From: Virgibacillus ndiopensis
Lineage (GTDB): Bacteria > Bacillota > Bacilli > Bacillales > Amphibacillaceae
NCBI RefSeq assembly: GCF_900187325.1
Contig: NZ_FZMZ01000006.1
Span: 1,355,465 to 1,419,464, forward strand
DNA length: 64,000 nucleotides
Direction of reading: 5' to 3'
Shown: piece after piece, positions 54,348 through 63,873 of the stretch
Numbering within the stretch: the first letter of the stretch is position 1
Layout of the letters: every line of letters starts with the position of its first letter
Notes under the pieces: generated by a model
Database searches by the model: none
Seen by the model: the letters and a program-made list of their open reading frames with translations, nothing else
What the model was told of the DNA's origin: nothing
Position numbers and translations under genes: made by a program

Positions 54348-55412
54348 TTGTCAGCAGGCGTACCGAATTCAGCATTACCATTAATGATACACGTATATCG
54401 AAAAATTTTCCCCGAAGTAAAAAGAGAGCTGTATTATTGGACAAAAAGGGCGGAGAAAATTCCAAATCGAGAATTACGTATGCAAGCATTAGCAAGTTTA
54501 GATGCAAAACGCTTCCATTGTCAGGGTGGCTCTATTTATGCTTTACTAGCTGGTGAAAGGCGTAAAGAGGCAGTTCGTTTTATCGTTGCCTTTCAAACGA
54601 TAAGTGATTACTTAGATAATCTATGTGACCGTAGTACTTCATTAGATCCAAATGATTTTCGTTTACTTCACCAATCAATGGTCGATGCGCTGTCACCGGA
54701 AAATAGCGTGAAAAATTATTATGCGTTACGCAAAGAGCAAAATGACGGTGGTTATTTAGTTGAATTAGTAAAAACCGCACAAAGTACGTTAAGGTATCTA
54801 CCTGGATTTTCCTATATTCAAGATTATATTGTGTCCTTGAATGCACTATACAATGACTTACAAGTACATAAACATGTAAAAGTAGAAGAAAGAATCCCGA
54901 GGTTACAGGAATGGTTTAGTATCCATAAGGGGAAAGCAGCTAAATTGGAATGGTATGAATTTTCCGCTGCTAGTGGATCAACAATCGGTATATTTTGCCT
55001 TGTATCCTATACAATTGGTGGAAAAATGACCGAAGAATTAGCGAAAAAGATAAGTGATTGCTATTTTCCATTTATGCAAGGGTTACATATTTTACTTGAT
55101 TATTATATTGATCAACAAGAAGATATTGATGAGGGTGATTTAAACTTCTGTAGTTATTATATGGACTACAAACACATGGAAAAACGATTTGTTTATTTCA
55201 TTAATAATGCAAGTCAATTCGTGCAATATATGCCCAACCCTGAATTTCACAAAATGGTTGTTAGTGGCTTGGTCGGTCTTTATTTAGGGGATAAGAAAGT
55301 TCAAAATCTTGAAAGTGGTAATAAAATAAGAAGAAGCCTATTACAGGCAAGCGGGAGGAATGGCAGATTCTTTTACTGGAACACAAGAATGTATCAAATG
55401 ATTTCAAGCTAA
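54348..55412 (+). CDS. ytpB: Tetraprenyl-beta-curcumene synthase YtpB
   Basis: The 354-aa protein matches B. subtilis YtpB along its length, with IPNRELRMQALASLDAKRFHCQGG, AVRFIVAFQTISDYLDNLCDRSTSLDPNDFRLLHQSM, NDLQVHKHVKVEERIPRL and LHILLDYYIDQQEDID. YtpB is an unusual class I terpene synthase that turns tetraprenyl diphosphate into beta-curcumene, the precursor of C35 sesquarterpenes found in spores. The start is TTG 54348 behind CGGAGG. Confidence 0.92.
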   Translation: MSAGVPNSALPLMIHVYRKIFPEVKRELYYWTKRAEKIPNRELRMQALASLDAKRFHCQGGSIYALLAGERRKEAVRFIVAFQTISDYLDNLCDRSTSLDPNDFRLLHQSMVDALSPENSVKNYYALRKEQNDGGYLVELVKTAQSTLRYLPGFSYIQDYIVSLNALYNDLQVHKHVKVEERIPRLQEWFSIHKGKAAKLEWYEFSAASGSTIGIFCLVSYTIGGKMTEELAKKISDCYFPFMQGLHILLDYYIDQQEDIDEGDLNFCSYYMDYKHMEKRFVYFINNASQFVQYMPNPEFHKMVVSGLVGLYLGDKKVQNLESGNKIRRSLLQASGRNGRFFYWNTRMYQMISS

Positions 55413-55414
55413 AA

Positions 55415-55447
55415 TGGTTCAAAGCAGTGCGTTGCTTTGAACTATTT
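55415..55447. terminator. Terminator-like hairpin between ytpB and ytqB
   Basis: GTTCAAAGCA (55417-55426) pairs with TGCTTTGAAC (55433-55442) around a GTGCGT loop; flanks are A/T-rich on both sides. Confidence 0.65.
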
Positions 55448-55454
55448 AAACCAA

Positions 55455-56018
55455 TTAACATCTTTTTTCGATTGCAATGATAAATGGTGGGTTATTTTTT
55501 TGGTTTATGAATCCATATTGTAAAACGTTATATGTCTTCTGGCTAAGATTTTTGACATACTGCAGTAGTATTTCTTTTTCTTGTTTTCCACCTTCATGAC
55601 CATGGTAGATTACAAGTACAATTATGCCGTTAACCTTTAGAAAATCAAACATTGATTGTATCGCCTTTACCGTTGATTCACCGTGGGTAATGATGGTTTT
55701 GTCACCTTTTGGCAAGTAACCTAAATTGAATATCGCTCCACTTAATTGTTTGACTCCATCTAAATAGTTCGAAACATTTTCGTGGCTATCGTGAATGACT
55801 TGTGTGTTTGTTATATGGTGTTGTTTTAACATCTCATGTACGGTTGAAATTGCTTGCTTTTGTATGTCAAAAGCGATTACATGTCCTTTTTCACCAACAA
55901 GTTTACTAAGAAAGAAAGTGTCATTTCCATTACCGGCAGTAGCATCTATTACGGTGTCGTTCTTTTGTACAGTATCACTCAATAATTGATGTGAAAAATC
56001 AATAATACGTTTTATCAT
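55455..56018 (-). CDS. mnmM: tRNA mnm5s2U34 methyltransferase MnmM (YtqB)
   Basis: The 187-aa class I SAM methyltransferase has motif I VIDATAGNGNDTFFLSKLVG, an acidic end of beta-2 (VIAFDIQ) and motif IV as FNLGYLPKGDKTI, plus VIYHGHEGGKQEKEILLQYV. This is the YtqB family, which in B. subtilis and S. aureus methylates 5-aminomethyl-2-thiouridine in tRNA wobble positions (MnmM), replacing the MnmC activity of proteobacteria. The gene is convergent to ytpB. Confidence 0.87.
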   Translation of the reverse strand: MIKRIIDFSHQLLSDTVQKNDTVIDATAGNGNDTFFLSKLVGEKGHVIAFDIQKQAISTVHEMLKQHHITNTQVIHDSHENVSNYLDGVKQLSGAIFNLGYLPKGDKTIITHGESTVKAIQSMFDFLKVNGIIVLVIYHGHEGGKQEKEILLQYVKNLSQKTYNVLQYGFINQKNNPPFIIAIEKRC

Positions 56019-56102
56019 GCTATATTCAGTCCTTTTGGTTAGGGATAATGTTTATTGTATCAAAAGGTGGTGTTGATGACATTTTTTTCGGATTAAATTT
56101 TA

Positions 56103-56158
56103 AAAAGGCTGCTTGTCCCAACTGCGATGAAATCGCAAAAAACGGAACAAACAGCCTA
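56103..56158 (-). terminator. Terminator of the artPQR-like operon
   Basis: On the - strand AGGCTGTTTGTTCC pairs with GGGACAAGCAGCCT, with an internal CGATTTCATCG hairpin, followed by TTTTTA. Confidence 0.75.
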
Positions 56159-56192
56159 TTTTATAACTACTAACCCTGTTTTTCGGATTCTA

Positions 56193-56915
56193 TTATAATA
56201 TTTTATTTAAGAATCCTTTTGTTCTTTCAGATTGTGGGTTTGTGAAGATTTGCTCTGGATTACCTTCTTCAACAATTATCCCTTCATCCATAAACAGTAC
56301 TCGATCACCTACTTCTCTAGCAAATCCCATTTCATGAGTTACTACAACCATCGTCATACCTTCAAGTGCTAATTTTTTCATTACCTCAAGTACTTCACCT
56401 ACCAATTCTGGATCCAGTGCAGAGGTTGGTTCATCAAATAGCATGACTTTTGGTTCCATCGCGAGTGCACGTGCAATAGCTACACGCTGTTGCTGTCCAC
56501 CAGATAATTGACTAGGATACATAGTGGCTTTATCACTTAATCCAACTTTTTTTAATAATGCAAGAGCACGTTCCTTTGCTTCTTGAGTGGATAAATTTCT
56601 TACTTTTTGTGGAGCAAGCATTATATTGGCTAAAACTGTTTTATGTGGAAATAAATTAAATTGCTGAAACACCATACCGACCTCTGTCCGTACTTCATTA
56701 ATGTTTGTTTTAGAATCATTCAACTGATTTCCATCAACAACAACATCTCCGCTAGTTATTTCTTCCAACATATTTAAACAGCGTAGGAAGGTACTTTTAC
56801 CTGAACCACTGGGTCCAATTACACAGACGACCTCTTTTGGTTTGATTTGGCAATTAATGCCTTTCAAAACTTCTAGATTTCCAAATTTTTTATGAAGATT
56901 ATTTACCTCAATCAT
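56193..56915 (-). CDS. Polar amino acid ABC transporter ATPase (ArtR/GlnQ type)
   Basis: The 240-aa ATPase has Walker [10 protein letters not shown], signature LSGGQQQR, Walker [16 protein letters not shown] and [12 protein letters not shown]. These are typical of the PAAT (polar amino acid) family. Its ATG overlaps the permease stop by four bases (ATGA-type), so the two are coupled. With the binding protein-permease-ATPase order the operon resembles artPQR (arginine) of B. subtilis, but glutamine or other substrates are possible. Confidence 0.88.
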   Translation of the reverse strand: MIEVNNLHKKFGNLEVLKGINCQIKPKEVVCVIGPSGSGKSTFLRCLNMLEEITSGDVVVDGNQLNDSKTNINEVRTEVGMVFQQFNLFPHKTVLANIMLAPQKVRNLSTQEAKERALALLKKVGLSDKATMYPSQLSGGQQQRVAIARALAMEPKVMLFDEPTSALDPELVGEVLEVMKKLALEGMTMVVVTHEMGFAREVGDRVLFMDEGIIVEEGNPEQIFTNPQSERTKGFLNKIL

Positions 56916-57574
56916 TGAATATCTAACCTTCTTTCTACAATGCGTAAAATAAATGATAAACTTAACGTTATAACTAGATAAAATAAAGCTACAGTTGTGT
57001 ATATTTCAACAGCATTAAAGTGATTTGCTGCAATTAAACGACCTTGGAAAATTAGTTCTGGAACAAGGATAACTGATAAAAGTGATGTATCCTTAATACT
57101 GATAATAAATTGATTTCCTAATGGGGGAATCATTCGTTTAAATGCCTGTGGCCAAATAATATAACGCATTGTTTTACCATGATCTAATCCAAGGGAACGT
57201 CCTGCTTCCATCTGTCCTTTCTCAATTGACATAACAGCACCACGAACTATTTCTGCAATATATGCCCCGGAATTCAATGCAATTACGATAATACCTGCAG
57301 TGATTGAATCGAAGTTATACCCAATTATTAATGGCAATGCAAAGAATATCCAAATTGCTTGAACCAAAACTGGCGTACCGCGTAAAACTTCTATGTAAAA
57401 ACTAGATACAAAATAAACAAGTTTGTTTTTAGATATCCTTCCTAATCCGAAGATGGCCCCTAGTATAAAACCAATTAATAGTCCAACTACTGAGATTAGG
57501 AGGGTATAATATAAACCAGTTGCCAATTGTGGTAAAAACTCAACAACCCCAGCCCAATTAAATCTTCCTATCAT
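56912..57574 (-). CDS. Polar amino acid ABC transporter permease (ArtQ type)
   Basis: The 220-aa permease has the HisM-type pattern: [39 protein letters not shown] and the EAA loop [39 protein letters not shown]. About five helices are expected. It is separated from the binding-protein gene by an internal terminator and overlaps the ATPase gene. Confidence 0.88.
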   Translation of the reverse strand: MIGRFNWAGVVEFLPQLATGLYYTLLISVVGLLIGFILGAIFGLGRISKNKLVYFVSSFYIEVLRGTPVLVQAIWIFFALPLIIGYNFDSITAGIIVIALNSGAYIAEIVRGAVMSIEKGQMEAGRSLGLDHGKTMRYIIWPQAFKRMIPPLGNQFIISIKDTSLLSVILVPELIFQGRLIAANHFNAVEIYTTVALFYLVITLSLSFILRIVERRLDIQ

Positions 57575-57626
57575 TCTTTCACCTCTCCTAAAAAACTTAT
57601 ATCATTTTTATTTTTGTAAAGTAGAA

Positions 57627-57664
57627 AAAGGGTGTAACTATTGGATGGTTACACCCCTTTTAAA
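57627..57664 (-). terminator. Intra-operon attenuating terminator
   Basis: On the - strand AAGGGGTGTAACC pairs with GTTACACCCTT around a short loop and ends TTTTTC. It lies between the binding-protein gene and the permease gene, so it would lower expression of the membrane parts relative to the binding protein. Confidence 0.8.
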
Positions 57665-57727
57665 TTAAAATAGAACTAATTTTCTGCTTCTGGTTATATC
57701 TTAATGAAATACTAACTGACTTGTTTC

Positions 57728-58531
57728 TTATTCAGACTTTTTGCCGAACCATTTTTCATATATTTCATCATATTTACCATTCTCTTTGAGTGTAGCCAAT
57801 GCTTCATTTATTGCTTTGACTAGTTTTTCATTTCCTTTTGAAATTGCAATTCCATAGTCTTCAGCCTGGTATAAATCTCCAACCATTTTTAAGCTATCTT
57901 TACCTTTTGTTTTAATATAGTAAGCAACATTTGGTGCATCGTATAAAATTGCATCTGCGCTACCGTTTTCAACAGCTAAATAAGCTTGATCAAGCTGTTC
58001 ATATGGATTAGCTTTTGCTCCTTCAATATTTTCTTCGATATAAGTAGCACTAGTTGAACCTAGTCGAGTAGCAATTGTTTTTCCTTCAAGATCTTCAATA
58101 CTTTTTATTGATTCATTATCAGCGGCTACGCCGATTCTTAGACCAGATTCATAATAAGGATCACTGTAGTCAATCTTCTTAGCGCGTTCTTCAGTAATAC
58201 TTATACCTGCAATAGCAATATCAAATGATCCAGTTTGTAATCCAGGAATAATCCCATCGAAATTGGTTGTTTCCAGATTAATTTCAAAACCAGCTTCATC
58301 TGCAATTGCATTAATGAGTTCAATGTCAAATCCAACATATTTACCGTCTTCTTTGAATTCAAATGGAACAAACGATGTATCACTTACCACTGTATAAGTA
58401 TCTTTTAAATCACCACTATTCTTTGAATCACTTCCATTTGCTTCATCACTAGAACCACAGGCTGTCAATCCGATTAAAATTAGTATGGAAAGCAAAATTA
58501 CGTTAAAGAACTTTCGATTTTTTCTTTTCAT
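57728..58531 (-). CDS. Amino acid ABC transporter substrate-binding lipoprotein (ArtP type)
   Basis: The 267-aa lipoprotein has lipobox LTAC (ILIGLTACGSS). The mature SBP family 3 domain shows YTVVSDTSFVPFEFKEDGKYVGFDIELI, GSFDIAIAGISITEERAKKIDYSDPYY and RLGSTSATYI, the last two forming the ligand pocket (Arg and Asp for alpha-amino/carboxylate groups). It starts the operon. AAGGGGG precedes the ATG. Confidence 0.88.
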   Translation of the reverse strand: MKRKNRKFFNVILLSILILIGLTACGSSDEANGSDSKNSGDLKDTYTVVSDTSFVPFEFKEDGKYVGFDIELINAIADEAGFEINLETTNFDGIIPGLQTGSFDIAIAGISITEERAKKIDYSDPYYESGLRIGVAADNESIKSIEDLEGKTIATRLGSTSATYIEENIEGAKANPYEQLDQAYLAVENGSADAILYDAPNVAYYIKTKGKDSLKMVGDLYQAEDYGIAISKGNEKLVKAINEALATLKENGKYDEIYEKWFGKKSE

Positions 58532-58644
58532 TATTTTATCCCCCTTATTCTCAGTAGTTTTTCATATGAAAGTACAGTATGACTAATACTAATCACTCTA
58601 TCAAAGATTAATTTTTTAGAAAAGTCTGATCAGGAGGCGTATAA

Positions 58645-59372
58645 GTGGAAATACATGCTTAAGAAGAGTTGTACGTTAAGAATGGTCCGAAATACTTTCA
58701 TTTATTAGTTAATATTAATAATTTCGATAATTTTGTTTTTGTTCCGTTGTAATCTTTTAGTTATAGTGTACTATTTAACTTTAATCAACGATTTTAAAAT
58801 TGTTAGCGGGATTATTACGTCCAACAAAAGGTCAGGTTCTAATTGACTCAAAACCCGTTAATAGGAGGATAAGTGAGAAATTGGCTTATCTTACTGACCT
58901 TGATTATTTTTATCCTTATTTTACAGTTGAAGAACTTATTAATTTTTATCAAAGTCAATTTGCGGATTTTGACATAGAAAAGGCATTTAATATTGCAGCA
59001 TTTATGAAGTTAAACAAGAAAACCAAACTAAAATATTTGTCAAAGGGAAACAGAAGTAGAGCTAAAATAATGGTGACACTTTCACGTAATGCACCATATG
59101 TTGTAGTAGATGAACCTTTTTCAGGTTTGGATCCAATGGTTCGAAAATCAATTATTACAGGCATTATTAGGTTCATTGACTTAAGCAACCAGACTTTAAT
59201 CATCACAACACATGAATTAAGGGAAGTTGAGCCAATCCTGGATGAAGTAGTGTTATTAAAACATGGTATGGTAATTGCTCAAAAATCGATCGATCATATC
59301 CGGGATGATTATGGAATAAATGTGGTTGATTGGATGGAAAAGATATATAATACAACAGGTGTTTATGCGTGA
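58645..59372 (+). pseudogene. Decayed YtrB-like ABC ATPase
   Basis: From 58800 an open 190-codon frame holds the C-terminal part of an ABC ATPase: LAGLLRPTKGQVLID, signature-like YLSKGNRSRAKIMVTLSR, Walker B YVVVDEPFSGLDP and TTHELREVEP. Walker A is missing: directly upstream, codons TCA-ACG-ATT-TTA-AAA (the ...ST-ILK of a Walker A) are preceded by TAA where Lys is expected. Farther left, AGGAGG then GTG 58645 begins VEIHA and, after frameshifts, YVKNGPKYF, remnants of the normal N-terminus. It is therefore a broken gene; no partner permease genes remain. The type recalls YtrB of the ytrABCDEF operon. Confidence 0.75.
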
Positions 59373-59386
59373 TTTGACCAACAGCC

Positions 59387-59415
59387 TTGACAAAGCGATT
59401 TTCATTGATTAAAAT
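59387..59415 (+). promoter_or_regulatory. Promoter of leuS
   Basis: TTGACA (59387-59392) and TAAAAT (59410-59415) with a 17-base spacer, at the end of the pseudogene. Confidence 0.65.
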
Positions 59416-59429
59416 TCGATATAATAACA

Positions 59430-59672
59430 AAACGACAATGAAAAGGATTAGTAATGAATTTTTCGGGTTTAGCGAGACAGTGGTTGGTGAAAACTGTTCC
59501 CGAATATTTATGAACTCACCTTTAAGTCGCAAGAGCGAAACAGAGTAGCTCTTGCCGTAAATCCACGTTAAGGATACAAGTGAACGCTAGTAAAAGCGTT
59601 AATTTGGGTGGTACCGCGGGAGATACAGCTTCTCGTCCCTTTTCCAGGGATGAGTGGCTTTTTTTTATTTTG
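59430..59672 (+). promoter_or_regulatory. T-box leader (leucine) of leuS
   Basis: Stem I includes the AGAG/GA-type internal elements and a specifier bulge GAA-CTC-ACC; CTC (59515-59517) is a leucine codon. The T-box sequence GGGTGGTACCGCGG lies at 59606-59619 and contains the UGGU that pairs with the tRNA 3' end. CTCGTCCCT / AGGGATGAG (about 59632-59655) followed by TGGC and a T run is the terminator. Uncharged tRNA-Leu should allow read-through into leuS. Confidence 0.93.
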
Positions 59673-59709
59673 TTGAAAATTTCCGCAAAAGAAAAAGGAG
59701 GAAAAAACA

Positions 59710-62124
59710 TTGAGCTTTAACCATCAAGCAATAGAAAAGAAATGGCAACAGTATTGGTTAGATAATAAAACGTTTAAAACAGACACATATTCCGACAAAG
59801 AAAAGGTATATGCTTTAGACATGTTCCCGTATCCTTCAGGTGCAGGACTTCATGTCGGGCATCCAGAAGGCTATACGGCAACAGATATTATTTCGCGAAT
59901 GAAGCGGATGCAGGGTTATGAAGTTTTACATCCAATGGGTTGGGATGCGTTTGGTTTACCAGCAGAACAATATGCGCTTGATACAGGAAATAGTCCAGCT
60001 GAATTTACGAAACAAAATATTAATACATTCCGACGTCAAATACAGGAACTAGGATTTTCCTATGATTGGGATAGGGAAATCAACACAACTGATCCGAATT
60101 ATTACAAATGGACACAATGGATCTTTACAAAATTATATGAAAAAGGTCTTGCTTATATTGATGAAGTAGCTGTTAATTGGTGCCCAGCACTTGGTACAGT
60201 ACTTGCAAACGAGGAAGTTATTGATGGAAAAAGTGAACGTGGAGGACACCCTGTTGTTCGAAAACCAATGAAACAATGGATGTTAAAAATTACTGCATAT
60301 GCTGATCGTTTGCTTGAAGATCTAGAAGAATTAGATTGGACTGAAAGTATTAAAGATATGCAACGCAATTGGATTGGCCGTTCTGAGGGGGCGGAAGTGA
60401 CGTTTGCAGTAGACGGTCATGATGAGGAAATTACTGTTTTTACAACACGCCCCGATACGTTATTTGGTGCAACATATGCAGTATTAGCACCTGAACATCC
60501 TATCGTCAAAAAAATTGTGACTGATGAGCAAAAGAATGAGGTAGAAGCATATCTAGACGAAGTACAAACAAAATCTGATCTTGAACGTACAGATTTAGCT
60601 AAGGATAAGACTGGTGTTTTTACTGGGGCATATGTTATTAATCCAGTTAATAATGAAAGAATGCCAATTTGGATAGCTGATTATGTATTGATCACCTACG
60701 GAACAGGATCAATTATGGCTGTACCAGCTCACGATGAACGCGATTTTGAATTTGCACGTAAATTTGAGCTTCCTATTGTTGAAGTAGTTGCGGGAGGCGA
60801 TGTTTCTCAGGAAGCCTATACAGGTGATGGGGAACATGTTAATTCTGGCTTTCTAAATGGTTTGGACAAAGATGAAGCAATTTCAAAAATGATTGAATGG
60901 CTTGAAACAAATGGAAAAGGTACGAAAAAAGTTACTTACCGTTTGCGTGACTGGCTATTTTCAAGACAACGTTACTGGGGTGAACCGATTCCGGTAATCC
61001 ATTGGGAAGATGGAACAATGAGCGCCGTTCCTGTAGAAGATCTTCCTCTTGAATTACCAAAAATGACTGAAATTAAGCCTTCTGGAACGGGCGAATCACC
61101 TCTAGCAAATAGTGATTGGGTGAATGTGGTTGATCCTAAAACTGGAATGAAAGGACGCCGTGAGACGAACACAATGCCACAATGGGCAGGAAGCTGTTGG
61201 TATTTCTTGCGGTATATCGATCCAGATAATACGGAAAAACTTGCTGATCCAGAAGCGCTAAACGAATGGTTACCTGTAGATGTCTACATTGGTGGAGCCG
61301 AACATGCAGTACTTCATCTACTGTATGCGCGTTTCTGGCATAAATTTTTATACGATATTGGTGTCGTTCCTACAAAAGAACCGTTTATGAAATTGTTTAA
61401 CCAAGGAATGATTCTTGGTGAAGGAAACGAAAAAATGAGTAAGTCAAAAGGCAATGTCGTCAATCCAGACGACATCGTTAGATCTCACGGTGCAGATACT
61501 CTTCGTTTATATGAAATGTTTATGGGACCATTAGATGCGGCGGTTGCATGGTCAACAAACGGACTTGATGGGGCACGACGATTCCTAGACCGTGTTTGGC
61601 GCCTGATTGTTAATGAAGATGGTACACTTACTGAAAAAATAGTTAAAGATAGTGGAGATTCATCGTTAGATAAAGTCTACAACGAAACAGTGAAAAAAGT
61701 TTCCGAGGATTTTGAGAATCTACATTTTAATACTGGAATTTCACAAATGATGGTATTTATAAATGAAGGATATAAAGCAGATGAACTACCTAAAGAATAT
61801 GTGGAAGGCTTTGTGAAATTACTCTCACCTGTAGCACCACACGTCAGTGAAGAGTTGTGGAGTGTTCTAGGACATTCGGATACAATCAGTTATGAGCCAT
61901 GGCCAAGTTATGATGAAACGAAACTAGTGGAAGATGAAGTGGAAATTGTACTACAGGTAATGGGCAAGGTTCGTTCGAAGATAAGCGTTGCTAAAGATAT
62001 TTCAAAAGAAGATCTTGAAGCGAAAGCACTTGCAAATGATAAAATCCAAGAATGGCTGGAAGGTAAAACAGTTAGAAAAGTTATCGTAGTACCTGGTAAG
62101 TTAGTTAATATTGTAGCGAATTAA
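59710..62124 (+). CDS. leuS: Leucyl-tRNA synthetase LeuS
   Basis: The 804-aa class I synthetase has the HIGH motif as HVGH (48-51), the editing (CP1) domain with [12 protein letters not shown], and the KMSKS motif at 575-579. [15 protein letters not shown] before it is also diagnostic of LeuRS. It charges tRNA-Leu in the cytosol. The start is TTG 59710 behind AAAGGAGG. Regulation is by the T-box leader upstream. Confidence 0.97.
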   Translation: MSFNHQAIEKKWQQYWLDNKTFKTDTYSDKEKVYALDMFPYPSGAGLHVGHPEGYTATDIISRMKRMQGYEVLHPMGWDAFGLPAEQYALDTGNSPAEFTKQNINTFRRQIQELGFSYDWDREINTTDPNYYKWTQWIFTKLYEKGLAYIDEVAVNWCPALGTVLANEEVIDGKSERGGHPVVRKPMKQWMLKITAYADRLLEDLEELDWTESIKDMQRNWIGRSEGAEVTFAVDGHDEEITVFTTRPDTLFGATYAVLAPEHPIVKKIVTDEQKNEVEAYLDEVQTKSDLERTDLAKDKTGVFTGAYVINPVNNERMPIWIADYVLITYGTGSIMAVPAHDERDFEFARKFELPIVEVVAGGDVSQEAYTGDGEHVNSGFLNGLDKDEAISKMIEWLETNGKGTKKVTYRLRDWLFSRQRYWGEPIPVIHWEDGTMSAVPVEDLPLELPKMTEIKPSGTGESPLANSDWVNVVDPKTGMKGRRETNTMPQWAGSCWYFLRYIDPDNTEKLADPEALNEWLPVDVYIGGAEHAVLHLLYARFWHKFLYDIGVVPTKEPFMKLFNQGMILGEGNEKMSKSKGNVVNPDDIVRSHGADTLRLYEMFMGPLDAAVAWSTNGLDGARRFLDRVWRLIVNEDGTLTEKIVKDSGDSSLDKVYNETVKKVSEDFENLHFNTGISQMMVFINEGYKADELPKEYVEGFVKLLSPVAPHVSEELWSVLGHSDTISYEPWPSYDETKLVEDEVEIVLQVMGKVRSKISVAKDISKEDLEAKALANDKIQEWLEGKTVRKVIVVPGKLVNIVAN

Positions 62125-62202
62125 GAGCAACAGTTTAACGGATTAACCTGTTAGGTAGGATGTGATTGGTACCGTTGTTTACGTACCTACAAAATTATAT
62201 TT

Positions 62203-62238
62203 TATAAAAAAGGATCTCTACTGCAGAGATCCTTTTTA
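62203..62238. terminator. Bidirectional terminator after leuS
   Basis: AAAAGGATCTCT / AGAGATCCTTTTT stem with an ACTGC loop, A run on the left, T run on the right. It also serves the convergent gene ending at 62236. Confidence 0.85.
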
Positions 62239-63006
62239 ACTATTTTTTTGTCCTGATGGAATCCATTGTGCTTTTATTTTGATCCATTTACCGTCTTCAA
62301 AATACCAAAGGCTTTCGATTGAACCTAGTTGATCTGCATGATAGGCACCACTAATTTGTTGGTAGCTTTTTAAACCGTATCCTTTACTCTTATTGAATAA
62401 AGTTGGTTCAAAAAAAGCAATTGGGTCTACCATTAAGCTTATTTTTTTTATTAGTTTCCCGTTTTTGTCATAAATACCCTGTTGAATGTATTCATCTGCA
62501 CGATCTTTTACATCTATTATAATAGGATTATTCCAAGGTTCGATTGATAATGCTGCTTTAAATTCTTTCTGAAATTCTCCATGTATATAATTGGATTTAG
62601 GAAGTGGGAGCTCCTTAACGTTTTCTTTCTTTAATGTGTGCAAATGATAGTAGTAAAGACCACCACTTCCACCAGTTGCACTTTGATAAAAAATATCTTT
62701 AACTCCATCATGATCAATGTCAACAAATTGAAGTTTTGGTTCATACCCGCCTTTGTATGTTATTTTCCATTGCATTTTCCCCGGTCCCTTGATCGTGGCC
62801 CATGTGTTATGGAGATAGTTACTATTTTTGCTAAATATAACGCCGTATAAATTGATTACCTCTTTTAGACCATCACCAGTAACATCCTCTTTGTATGTTG
62901 CAATTAACTTTTCAACTGGGTTTTCTTTTTCTTCTGCAAATACAGTAAAAGTTAAATTCAGATGTAATGTTAATAGAACCAAAAGGCACGATACTAGGTA
63001 CTTCAT
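62236..63006 (-). CDS. Secreted protein of unknown function with a VCBS-like DxDxDG motif
   Basis: The 256-aa product begins with a clear signal peptide (YLVSCLLVLLTLHLNLTFTVFAEE). Two motifs suggest calcium-binding repeats: TGDGLKEVINLYG and FVDIDHDGVKDIFYQSATGG, of the FG-GAP/VCBS type. The rest is beta-rich (KWIKIKAQW at the C-terminus) with no catalytic motif visible. It is a single gene, convergent to leuS and divergent from the rhodanese gene. I do not recognise a specific family. Confidence 0.7.
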   Translation of the reverse strand: MKYLVSCLLVLLTLHLNLTFTVFAEEKENPVEKLIATYKEDVTGDGLKEVINLYGVIFSKNSNYLHNTWATIKGPGKMQWKITYKGGYEPKLQFVDIDHDGVKDIFYQSATGGSGGLYYYHLHTLKKENVKELPLPKSNYIHGEFQKEFKAALSIEPWNNPIIIDVKDRADEYIQQGIYDKNGKLIKKISLMVDPIAFFEPTLFNKSKGYGLKSYQQISGAYHADQLGSIESLWYFEDGKWIKIKAQWIPSGQKNS

Positions 63007-63121
63007 GATAAAAACTCCAATCGTTTTTCAATTAACGTTATCATGTGTCATTTACTTGCAAGATATTCGTATAATCCGTATGATAAAAACTAGAAAGTTA
63101 AGAATTGAAAGGATGTATTAT

Positions 63122-63430
63122 ATGGATCATATTAATGAGATTTCCCCAGAGGAATTACAAGAATTGGTGGAAGAAGATAAAGATGTAGTCATCGTTGATG
63201 TAAGGGAAGATGATGAAGTTGCCCAAGGAATGATTGAAGATGCCAAACATATCCCGTTACGTGAAATTCCACAAACTATTAATGATTTAGATAAAGATAA
63301 ACATTATGTTCTTGTATGTAGATCTGGAAATAGAAGTATGAAAGCAGCTGCTTTTATGGATGAACATGGATATAAGGTTACTAACATGACTGGTGGTATG
63401 CTTAATTGGGATGGCGAGGTTGTATTTTAG
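63122..63430 (+). CDS. ytwF: Single-domain rhodanese-like protein (YtwF-like)
   Basis: The 102-aa protein is one rhodanese domain: ISPEELQELVEEDKDVVIVDVREDDE, HIPLREIP, and the active-site loop VCRSGNRS with the persulfide-forming Cys. It ends NMTGGMLNWDGEV. Such small rhodaneses move sulfur in thiolation or detoxification; the partner is not evident. The frame runs back to 62828, but only ATG 63122 (spacing nine from GAAAGG) fits homology; the ATG at 63113 touches the ribosome site. Confidence 0.85.
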   Translation: MDHINEISPEELQELVEEDKDVVIVDVREDDEVAQGMIEDAKHIPLREIPQTINDLDKDKHYVLVCRSGNRSMKAAAFMDEHGYKVTNMTGGMLNWDGEVVF

Positions 63431-63475
63431 GTTGTATTACTTCCTATCAATACGTTACCAATTTAAATAAAGGTG

Positions 63476-63504
63476 TTGACTTTTTGTCTAATTGAGAGTA
63501 TTAT
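63476..63504 (+). promoter_or_regulatory. rRNA operon promoter P1
   Basis: TTGACT (63476-63481) and TATTAT (63499-63504), 17-base spacer. Confidence 0.7.
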
Positions 63505-63557
63505 ATATTTTGCTGTTCAAAAAGACAGTGACCAAAACATTGATGATTTTTGTTTGA

Positions 63558-63586
63558 TTGACAATGATTATCAAGAATGATATAAT
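63558..63586 (+). promoter_or_regulatory. rRNA operon promoter P2
   Basis: Perfect TTGACA (63558-63563) and TATAAT (63581-63586), 17-base spacer. A Fur-type box lies across the -35. Confidence 0.85.
63559..63573 (+). promoter_or_regulatory. Fur-like 7-1-7 box overlapping P2
   Basis: TGACAATGATTATCA matches the Bacillus Fur/PerR/Zur-class heptamer dyad TGATAATnATTATCA at 13 of its 14 specified positions. It overlaps all but the first base of the P2 -35. It may be coincidental, because TTGACA and AT-rich spacer sequence make such matches easier. Confidence 0.35.
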
Positions 63587-63635
63587 GTTTATGCTGTCGA
63601 AAAGACAAGCGAAAAATCTTCTCTAAAGAAAGACC

Positions 63636-63664
63636 TTGACAATTGGTGTTTTAAGGTGTTATAC
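63636..63664 (+). promoter_or_regulatory. rRNA operon promoter P3
   Basis: TTGACA (63636-63641) and TTATAC (63659-63664), 17-base spacer. Confidence 0.8.
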
Positions 63665-63697
63665 TAATCAAGTTGCCTTGAAAAAGCAATTGTCAAT

Positions 63698-63710
63698 TTG
63701 CTCTTTGAAA
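63698..63710 (+). promoter_or_regulatory. rRNA leader boxA-type antitermination site
   Basis: TTGCTCTTTGAAA followed by ACTGAACAAAAC is the usual Bacillus rRNA leader boxA. Farther on, AATAAGAT / ATCTTATT (about 63841-63868) forms a hairpin just before the mature 16S end, part of the processing region. Confidence 0.65.
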
Positions 63711-63873
63711 ACTGAACAAAACAACCAGTATGTCAAGAAAAACATGAACTGTTTTTCGAATAAAACAGGTTAAAAGATAACGACAGATTTTATCTGTTAT
63801 GTATCTTTTAAACCCTGATTTCAATTTAGCTAAGACTAATAATAAGATTGACGTAAGTCATCTTATTTCAAAC

